18,883 nucleotides of DNA, taken from assembly GCA_018816625.1 (NCBI GenBank), contig JAHIVR010000027.1:1-18883 (forward strand), given 5' to 3'. The DNA is from Nanobdellota archaeon. GTDB lineage: Archaea; Nanobdellota; Nanobdellia; Pacearchaeales; GW2011-AR1. The notes under the pieces were generated by a model, which saw nothing but the letters and a program-made list of their open reading frames with translations, did not search any database and was not told where the DNA came from. Each line of letters begins with the position of its first letter. The stretch's first letter is position 1. The translations under genes were made by a program, and so were the position numbers. Of this stretch, positions 14,673 to 18,883 are shown in pieces.

Positions 14673-15133
14673 TTTTTTTTATCTTCAATCTTCTCTTCTT
14701 CTTTCTTTCCTTCTTCCAACTCTTTTATCTTCTTATTCATCTTTGCTTTTTCTATCTGAAGAATTCTTGCAACCTCGTCGTAAGCATGAAGCCTTCTAAT
14801 TAATTCATTTACAGATTCATTGAATTCGTTCTTTGTAAAAATTATTTTCTCAGGGGAACTTATTTCCAGATGAGCTGGCATATACTTAAAAATAATAGCA
14901 AATAATAACAAGATACTATCTATCTTAACAACAACCTCTGCAAAATTTGTGTAAATATCTTTTGTATCTTTCAATTCTGTAGGTTCATTTATGTTTTTCT
15001 CTATAACTTTAACTCCTTTCTCTTTTTCAAGGCTTGTTATTATTTCTTCAAGAGCAGGAACAAGTTTGTCTTTAGGAGTCCCCAATACCTCTAAGACCAT
15101 TGTTATCTCTATTTTTTGTTCATCCAAACTCAT
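14669..15133 (-). CDS. Conserved hypothetical protein with C-terminal coiled coil
   Basis: This 154-residue acidic protein starts MSLDEQKIEITMVLEVLGTP. An N-terminal alpha/beta part of about 110 residues (with FAEVVVKIDSILLLFAIIFKYMPAHLEI, hydrophobic but probably a folded core) is followed by a Lys/Glu-rich helix (about 118-154, NKKIKELEEGKKEEEK) that is likely a coiled coil. I recognise no enzymatic motif; the pattern looks like a conserved DPANN/archaeal hypothetical, but I cannot name it. The ATG at 15133 is chosen over the frame's earlier start because AAGGAG lies 11 nt upstream. The gene overlaps the ComEA-like gene by 14 nt, and its stop overlaps the convergent surface-protein stop in a shared TTAA. 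Confidence 0.8.
   Translation of the reverse strand: MSLDEQKIEITMVLEVLGTPKDKLVPALEEIITSLEKEKGVKVIEKNINEPTELKDTKDIYTNFAEVVVKIDSILLLFAIIFKYMPAHLEISSPEKIIFTKNEFNESVNELIRRLHAYDEVARILQIEKAKMNKKIKELEEGKKEEEKIEDKKN
14673..14680 (+). terminator. T8 run after the surface-protein cluster
   Basis: Eight T follow directly on the TAA of the last surface-protein gene, as expected for a simple archaeal intrinsic terminator. The run also lies in the 3' end of the convergent gene. Confidence 0.4.
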
Positions 15134-15650
15134 TCTTGTATTTTCTCCTTTTAAGAGCAAATAATCCTGCAAGCAAAAAAGCAAAACCTATAAGCCCAAA
15201 TAAAGGAAGTTTACTCTTATTTGATTCAATATTTGTTTCGCTTTTTATAGTTTGTGCTGTTAATTTGATAGTTTCAAATACTACAGGCTCTTTTGGTTTC
15301 CTTTCTTCTAAGGGCGCCTCTTCAAATTCTATCTCCACATCCTCTTTAATCTCTTCTTTTACTTGTTCTTTTTTACTGTCCTCAACACAAGCAAGCCCCT
15401 GGTTCTTTATGTTTGAGAGTTTTACCTGCCCTATTCCGTATACTTTTATTAAATCATCGATAGACTCAAAAGGGCGCGTATTGATTATGTTCTCAGCTGT
15501 TGCAGGTCCAACCCCGATTAGCTTATCTAACTCTTCAAGGTCAGCCTCGTTTATGTCTATCTGTCCGTTCTCACACTGGGCATAAATAAACGGACTTAAA
15601 AATACTAAAATAAATATGCCTTTAAGAATATTTTTTCTTAAAATCATCAT
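15120..15650 (-). CDS. ComEA-like extracellular helix-hairpin-helix protein with C-terminal membrane anchor
   Basis: The 176-residue protein has a signal peptide (1-24, cut after IYA), a ComEA-type double helix-hairpin-helix domain (about 31-88: IDINEADLEELDKLIGVGPA and LIKVYGIGQVKLSNIKNQG) flanked by C26 and C88, which could form a disulfide, then an acidic linker, a transmembrane helix (about 149-166) and a basic stop (KRRKYK). HhH domains bind DNA backbone non-specifically; bacterial ComEA is the DNA receptor of competence but is anchored N-terminally, so this is the reverse layout. A membrane-anchored external DNA-binding role is inference. GGAG lies 9 nt before the ATG. It overlaps the nuclease gene by 29 nt. 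Confidence 0.88.
   Translation of the reverse strand: MMILRKNILKGIFILVFLSPFIYAQCENGQIDINEADLEELDKLIGVGPATAENIINTRPFESIDDLIKVYGIGQVKLSNIKNQGLACVEDSKKEQVKEEIKEDVEIEFEEAPLEERKPKEPVVFETIKLTAQTIKSETNIESNKSKLPLFGLIGFAFLLAGLFALKRRKYKNEFG
15145..15150 (-). promoter_or_regulatory. Shine-Dalgarno site of the coiled-coil protein
   Basis: The minus strand reads AAGGAG 11 nt before the ATG at 15133, which decides that start. Confidence 0.6.
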
Positions 15651-16047
15651 AAACTATTTCTCCACGCTTTTTTCCCTTCTTAGCAATTAAGATTTTACTA
15701 AAAATTTTATTATCTAAAAGCCAGTGGCACATTCCTTTTTCAATTTTGTCAAGATACCCCCTGGCTTTAACCTCTATCCCTATTACTTCATACTTTTTCC
15801 CACCAATTTTTTTAAATGCTATAAAATCAGGAAATCCGGTACCAACAACCAACATTTTTTTAAAAGGATTAAATTTTCTTTTTGCCGGAACAACTTTTCC
15901 AATATTTCCATCTCTATCATAATCAACCGTGTTGGTCCACTTATCCACAATCCAACCCATTCCCTCAAGCTCTCCCCTTATCTTAAGTTCAAATCTAGCC
16001 CCAGCAGCCCTTGATTTTTTCCCTCTAATAGAATTCTTCTCTGTCAT
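15622..16047 (-). CDS. PD-(D/E)xK-fold nuclease (VRR-NUC/Hjc-like)
   Basis: The 141-residue basic protein shows the restriction-endonuclease core: E20 in RFELKIRGELEGMGW, D74 in GFPDFIAF, and E92-x-K94 in GIEVKARG, followed by a helix (LDKIEKGMCHWLL) and a strand (KILIAKK). This spacing matches small PD-(D/E)xK nucleases such as VRR-NUC domains or Holliday junction resolvases; the PDFIA...VEVK style favours VRR-NUC-like. There is no signal peptide or membrane segment, so it is cytoplasmic. DNA substrate is not determinable. Its ATG overlaps the TAA of the membrane-protein gene by 1 nt (TAATG), and it overlaps the ComEA-like gene downstream. It could process imported DNA or serve in repair; neither is shown. 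Confidence 0.82.
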   Translation of the reverse strand: MTEKNSIRGKKSRAAGARFELKIRGELEGMGWIVDKWTNTVDYDRDGNIGKVVPAKRKFNPFKKMLVVGTGFPDFIAFKKIGGKKYEVIGIEVKARGYLDKIEKGMCHWLLDNKIFSKILIAKKGKKRGEIVYDDFKKKYS

Positions 16048-16469
16048 TATACTTTTTCGCTAACCCACGTTTGGATTATTATAAATATGATTGCCAGTAT
16101 GCTTACTATACCCTTAACCGCTAAAAAAGTAGGACTCTGGATATTTATTTGAGGAACGCTTAATACTGCAGCAATAACCGCAAGAGTTCCAACAACAAGC
16201 ATAGTCACTTTTCCCAACATTTCTGGAGTCATGCCTCTCTTCTTTATTTTCTTTAATTCGCTTAAGGAGGTTTCTAGAATTAAACCTAAACCCAATGCTA
16301 ATAACCATAAACTATCTATATACTCCACAAAACTAAAGTTAAACAAACTCTCGCTAGTTATACTAAGAAACCCTATTATGCTAACTATTGAAAGAGCAAT
16401 AACAAATTTTCTCGAGGCATTACTTCTCTTTTTTACAGTTTGTTTTTGTTGAATTTGGTTTTTTGCCAT
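16047..16469 (-). CDS. Four-helix membrane protein of unknown function
   Basis: The 140-residue protein has a basic cytoplasmic N-terminus (KKRSNASRK) and probably four transmembrane helices (about 22-38, 50-66, 86-105, 113-133), with a charged loop (SELKKIKKRGMTPEM) between the second and third, so both ends are probably inside. No family is recognised. It is followed by the nuclease gene through a TAATG overlap, the first member of a four-gene set after the histone gene. A GAGGG motif lies about 12 nt before the ATG. The context hints at a membrane partner of the ComEA-like/nuclease pair, which is inference. Confidence 0.78.
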   Translation of the reverse strand: MAKNQIQQKQTVKKRSNASRKFVIALSIVSIIGFLSITSESLFNFSFVEYIDSLWLLALGLGLILETSLSELKKIKKRGMTPEMLGKVTMLVVGTLAVIAAVLSVPQINIQSPTFLAVKGIVSILAIIFIIIQTWVSEKV

Positions 16470-16481
16470 TTCACAAATCCC

Positions 16482-16511
16482 TCGCCTTAATTTGACTTTC
16501 AGGCGAATTAA
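16482..16511 (-). other. Interlocking inverted repeats between histone and membrane-protein genes
   Basis: TCGCCT (16482-16487) pairs with AGGCGA (16501-16506), and TTAATT (16487-16492) with AATTAA (16506-16511). The order A-B-A'-B' is that of an H-type pseudoknot in RNA. It lies 13-42 nt before the ATG at 16469 in the leader of the downstream genes. Confidence 0.4.
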
Positions 16512-16520
16512 TGAATGAGA

Positions 16521-16706
16521 CTATAGGTCTCGTGCTTGCAAAGTTCTTCTCCCGTTTGCCTTCGCTCTTTTTATTGCATCTCTTAAAATTTCTTCTGTTT
16601 TCCTCTCTAAGGCCATTCCGACCTCCTCAGCAACACTACTTACAGAGTTTTCTTTATCAAGCTCTTTCACAACCTTTTTTATATTTGATCTAACAATTAG
16701 AGTCAT
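16521..16706 (-). CDS. Archaeal histone
   Basis: This 61-residue protein is a minimal histone fold: helix 1 (SNIKKVVKEL), loop, long helix 2 (SSVAEEVGMALERKTEEILRDAIKRAKANG), loop RRTLQ and a truncated helix 3 (ARDL). The RRT near residue 54 and the N-terminal IVR fit HMf-like histones, which dimerise and wrap DNA. It is a few residues shorter than HMf at the C-terminus, so helix 3 is short or absent, which might affect dimer-dimer contacts. A TATA element centred about 25 nt upstream supports a leaderless start at 16706. It ends in TAG. The genes downstream begin 52 nt later and may be co-transcribed. Fold assignment is firm; the short-helix consequence is inference. Confidence 0.93.
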   Translation of the reverse strand: MTLIVRSNIKKVVKELDKENSVSSVAEEVGMALERKTEEILRDAIKRAKANGRRTLQARDL

Positions 16707-16724
16707 AACAAGAAGAAAAACGCT

Positions 16725-16736
16725 AAATATATAAAG
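16725..16736. promoter_or_regulatory. Shared TATA element between histone and lipoprotein genes
   Basis: AAATATATAAAG reads TATATAAAG on the plus strand and TTTATATA on the minus strand. Its centre is 25 nt from both divergent start codons (16706 and 16757). It may serve both genes, each giving a leaderless mRNA. Confidence 0.7.
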
Positions 16737-16756
16737 TTTTGGAACCTCTATAAAAA

Positions 16757-17227
16757 ATGAACGGTTTAGCTAAACTTGCCACTGCAGCTCTCTTGGCAGG
16801 TTCTCTAGCAATAAGTGGATGTACTGTTCATGTGCATAAAAGACATTTTGTAAGACCTAGAATAGTTCATAGAAGTTATGATCTTCATCACCACAGGCAC
16901 AACCCAACTCTTGTTATTTGCTATGAATGGCCCGGGCAGAGGTATTGTAGCCATACAGCATGTATTGAAAAATATGTTACTAGAATGTATGAGAGACATA
17001 GAAATCAACCAAATATGCAACATAAAGGTCCAAAATACTTTCACAAGGAAGCTCCAAGAAGAAGTGCTTTTGAATTTCAAAGACAAGAATCAGCTTTTCC
17101 AGAGGGAAGAAAAATGGAGAGAAGAGGAGAAATTAAACCAACTCCAGAAAAGAAGGTAGAAGTGAAGAAAGAAAAATTTCCTGTGAGAAAAGAAACAAAA
17201 TCAAGATTTAAAACTAAAGGGCCCTAA
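16757..17227 (+). CDS. His-rich, basic lipoprotein
   Basis: The 156-residue product has a lipoprotein signal peptide (1-21) with lipobox ISGC and C22 as the lipidated residue. The mature N-terminus is histidine-rich (VHVHKRH, then HRSYDLHHHRH, residues 23-49), suggesting metal binding or pH response. Three further cysteines (CYEW, YCSH, ACIE, about 55-71) lie just after it. The C-terminal half is strongly basic and Lys/Arg/Glu-rich and probably disordered. I recognise no family. It diverges from the histone gene with which it shares a TATA element, and its stop overlaps the convergent HD-domain gene by 4 nt. The start is set by the TATA spacing. Function unknown; a metal-binding or nucleic-acid-binding surface role would be guesswork. 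Confidence 0.8.
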   Translation: MNGLAKLATAALLAGSLAISGCTVHVHKRHFVRPRIVHRSYDLHHHRHNPTLVICYEWPGQRYCSHTACIEKYVTRMYERHRNQPNMQHKGPKYFHKEAPRRSAFEFQRQESAFPEGRKMERRGEIKPTPEKKVEVKKEKFPVRKETKSRFKTKGP

Positions 17228-17808
17228 TTCAACCCAATTTCTTCTTTAATACTCTTTAAAGCTCTAATCCCAATATCAAAGAATTCATCTAAGGGCATAA
17301 GATTTTCAGCCTCTTTTATTATCTCCCTATCACACCCTGCTGCAAAGGCTTTATCTTTAAATTTCTTTTTCAATCCTTTTACTTCCATATCACTTATCTT
17401 TTTGCCTCTCATTAAAGCATAAGCATGAATCAAACCAGTTAAAGTTTCCGAGGCCGCTAAAGCAAATTCAATTTTCTTTGTTCTTTTTTTATCTTTTAGA
17501 TGGGGCAATTCATCATAACCATACCCATGGCTGACAACAATTTCAATAAAATTTTTATCAAACCCTGCTTCTTTTAATATCTTTGGAGCTTTTGTTAAAT
17601 GTTCCACGACATTATTTTTTGTTAATGCCCAATCAACATCATGTAGCAATCCTAGAATTCCCCAATAATCAATCTCTTCCCCCAATCTTTCAGCAACCCC
17701 CCTCATTATTGCCTCACTCTCAAGATAATGGTTAAAATCAGGTTCAGTTTGCGGCCATTTTTTTAAAAGTTCTAATGCTTTCTCCCTAGTTATTAGTAAA
17801 GAAACCAT
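17224..17808 (-). CDS. HD-domain hydrolase (COG2316-like)
   Basis: The 194-residue protein has the HD metal-binding pattern: H27 (NHYLESEAIMRG), H56-D57 (GLLHDVDW), H94 (VVSHGYGYDE) and the segment ALAASETLTGLIHAYAL, in which Glu stands where many HD proteins have Asp. That ASETLTGLI sequence, followed by KKKFKDKAFAAGCDREII, is characteristic of the COG2316 group of predicted HD hydrolases, so the Glu is normal for the family. HD proteins are metal-dependent phosphohydrolases acting on nucleotides or similar phosphoesters; the substrate is unknown here. It begins 6 nt after the stop of the recombinase gene and so is in its operon. No Shine-Dalgarno is evident. It ends in TAG. Confidence 0.88.
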   Translation of the reverse strand: MVSLLITREKALELLKKWPQTEPDFNHYLESEAIMRGVAERLGEEIDYWGILGLLHDVDWALTKNNVVEHLTKAPKILKEAGFDKNFIEIVVSHGYGYDELPHLKDKKRTKKIEFALAASETLTGLIHAYALMRGKKISDMEVKGLKKKFKDKAFAAGCDREIIKEAENLMPLDEFFDIGIRALKSIKEEIGLN

Positions 17809-17814
17809 TTTAAT

Positions 17815-18657
17815 TTAGTTATCTAAAGGACTTTTAATATTTATCATTTTAGGTGATGAAATATGTGTATAAATCATTGTTGTTTCTGGAGACTTATGTC
17901 CTAGAAGTGCCTGAACTTGTGAAACATCATAGCCATTCTCAATTAAATGGGTTGCAAATGAGTGGCGCAAAGTGTGAGGATGAATTTCTTTCCAATTTTT
18001 TAATTCAGCTTTTTTGGATGATTTTCTTATAATCTGCTGAACACTCCGAACAGAATATTTTTTGTTTCTATTTGATTGGAATAAATAACCCTCTTTTTCT
18101 AAATTTTCCATTTCAATTAAACTCTTTATTTTTTCTTTTACAATTTTTGATAATATAATTAATCTGTCTTTTCCACCTTTTCCATTTCTTACATAACCAA
18201 AATTCTTCTCCAAATTCAAATCTTTAATTTTAATATTTAACAACTCACTAACTCTTAAACCCGCACTATAAAGAAATTCAATCATTAATCTGTGCTTCCA
18301 ATTTGGAATAGAATTTAATAATCCTCTAATTTCCTCTTTTGATAAAACTGATGGTAATTTTTCAGGAACCTTTGAATATTTTATATTTATCCACATTTTC
18401 TTATCCAAAACATCCTGAAAAAGAAATCTAATTGCCATGTGATATGTATTAAGAGTATTCCCAGACAAGCCATCTTCAGACAAATTACCAAGAAACAGCC
18501 TAACATCTTTTTTGCTTATTTTTCCAATCTCTTTCCCACACCAACTAAGAAATCTATTAATACTATAAATGTAAGTTTTAGCAGTTTGAGGACTTAGTCT
18601 CCTCCTTTTACATTCCTTAATCACAGCTTTATCAATATCTACTGGATAATAAGACAT
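17815..18657 (-). CDS. xerA: XerA-type tyrosine recombinase
   Basis: With the ATG at 18657 the protein has 280 residues, close to archaeal XerA. It has an N-terminal SAM-like core-binding domain (about 8-90) and a C-terminal catalytic domain. All catalytic residues are present: R135 (SAGLRVSE), K160 (GKGGKDR), H228 and R231 (HPHTLRHSF), H254 (LLGHKS) and Y263 (TTMIYTH). XerA acts alone in archaea at a dif site to resolve chromosome dimers; integrase relatives of mobile elements look similar, so the resident role is likely but not certain. The TTG at 18666 was rejected because a TATA box points to 18657. A symmetric 29-bp sequence about 100 bp upstream is a candidate site. The HD hydrolase gene follows. 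Confidence 0.93.
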   Translation of the reverse strand: MSYYPVDIDKAVIKECKRRRLSPQTAKTYIYSINRFLSWCGKEIGKISKKDVRLFLGNLSEDGLSGNTLNTYHMAIRFLFQDVLDKKMWINIKYSKVPEKLPSVLSKEEIRGLLNSIPNWKHRLMIEFLYSAGLRVSELLNIKIKDLNLEKNFGYVRNGKGGKDRLIILSKIVKEKIKSLIEMENLEKEGYLFQSNRNKKYSVRSVQQIIRKSSKKAELKNWKEIHPHTLRHSFATHLIENGYDVSQVQALLGHKSPETTMIYTHISSPKMINIKSPLDN

Positions 18658-18677
18658 AAATAACAAAATAGCTTAAC

Positions 18678-18686
18678 TTTTTTATA
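18678..18686 (-). promoter_or_regulatory. TATA box of xerA
   Basis: The minus strand reads TATAAAAAA, centred about 25 nt from the ATG at 18657, giving a leaderless mRNA. Confidence 0.65.
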
Positions 18687-18737
18687 GATTGGTTTTAACT
18701 GATAAATAATAAAATTAGCAGAGTCATAGTAAAGAAT

Positions 18738-18754
18738 TGGGCTTTTCAAGCCCA
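18738..18754. other. Perfect 7-bp hairpin (TGGGCTT/AAGCCCA)
   Basis: The arms are separated by TTC. It stands 8 bp from the next symmetric element, in the gene-free right end of the window. It could be a structured RNA, a terminator-like hairpin for a gene outside, or part of a recombination locus. Confidence 0.45.
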
Positions 18755-18756
18755 CA

Positions 18757-18785
18757 TTAATGGAAATTCTGCGAATTTCGTTAAA
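18757..18785. other. dif-like inverted repeat upstream of xerA (candidate)
   Basis: A perfect core (GAAATTC, TGC, GAATTTC at 18763-18779) sits in a partly symmetric 29-bp stretch. The 11-bp outer arms match at 8 positions and end in TTAA-like sequence, separated by 7 bp. Classical dif sites have 11-bp arms and a 6-bp centre, so the fit is imperfect. The rest of 18687-18883 shows no gene; a short ORF at 18845 (MALQYPP...) stops after 11 codons in a C-rich stretch. Confidence 0.35.
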
Positions 18786-18883
18786 AGCCTGTTATGTCTA
18801 ATTGTTCGAAGGCACTAAACTTAGAAATTAAAAGATAGTTAAAGATGGCACTTCAATACCCCCCGACCACCCACCCCTAAATA

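Noticed and set aside
17815..18657. Integrase of an integrated element
   Set aside because: No att-like duplication, tRNA target or other mobile-element gene is visible, and the length and motifs fit resident XerA; a mobile origin is not excluded.
18781..18825. GTTCGAA resembling a tRNA T-loop
   Set aside because: No matching T-stem, anticodon arm or acceptor stem can be drawn around it.
18845..18880. Short ORF MALQYPP... at the right edge
   Set aside because: It stops after 11 codons and has no promoter at the usual spacing; too short to support.

Overview
The window looks like a piece of an AT-rich, compact DPANN archaeal chromosome, probably of the Pacearchaeota/Woesearchaeota type. The archaeal markers are a PCNA sliding clamp, a PriS-type primase, a 60-residue histone and a Xer-type recombinase. 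At least seven promoters have a TATA box centred about 25 nt before the start codon, which implies leaderless mRNAs, while several internal operon genes have Shine-Dalgarno motifs. TAA, TAG and TGA all end genes, so the standard code fits. The lineage call is inference from gene content and protein style; no marker phylogeny was possible.

Left part (1-2600): a minus-strand operon encodes a 49-residue ribbon-helix-helix protein, a pilin-like membrane protein with a duplicated basic N-terminus, and the start of a Cys-rich secreted protein that runs off the left edge. A plus-strand lipoprotein-like gene follows; its signal peptide is interrupted by an in-frame TAA. Replication block (2700-4860): pcn and a primase gene diverge from a short region holding two palindromes. 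The primase has a C-terminal domain resembling that of PriL but without the iron-sulfur cysteines. Next come a CNNM/CorB-like membrane protein and, convergent with it, a radical SAM gene in an operon with a membrane-anchored family 2 glycosyltransferase.

Centre (8100-14680): the most distinctive region is a 6.5-kb cluster of four genes. Three are large Cys-rich, sequon-rich surface proteins: one with an alpha/alpha-toroid head, one with a beta-sandwich head, and one of opposite topology with a TSP1-like repeat. All three share a CC-type module, and two carry Pro/Arg-rich cytoplasmic segments with the same MPMRR motif. The fourth is a small two-helix membrane protein. I infer a cell-surface complex, possibly glycosylated with help from the adjacent glycosyltransferase.

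Right part (14670-18883): a tightly overlapping minus-strand operon encodes a four-helix membrane protein, a PD-(D/E)xK nuclease, a ComEA-like extracellular helix-hairpin-helix protein and a conserved coiled-coil protein. It lies just downstream of the histone gene, which shares one centrally placed TATA element with a divergent His-rich lipoprotein gene. An HD-domain hydrolase and a XerA-type recombinase follow. Beyond xerA about 220 bases contain no convincing gene but hold two perfect short hairpins, one of which resembles a recombination site. No CRISPR array, rRNA, tRNA or insertion sequence was seen.
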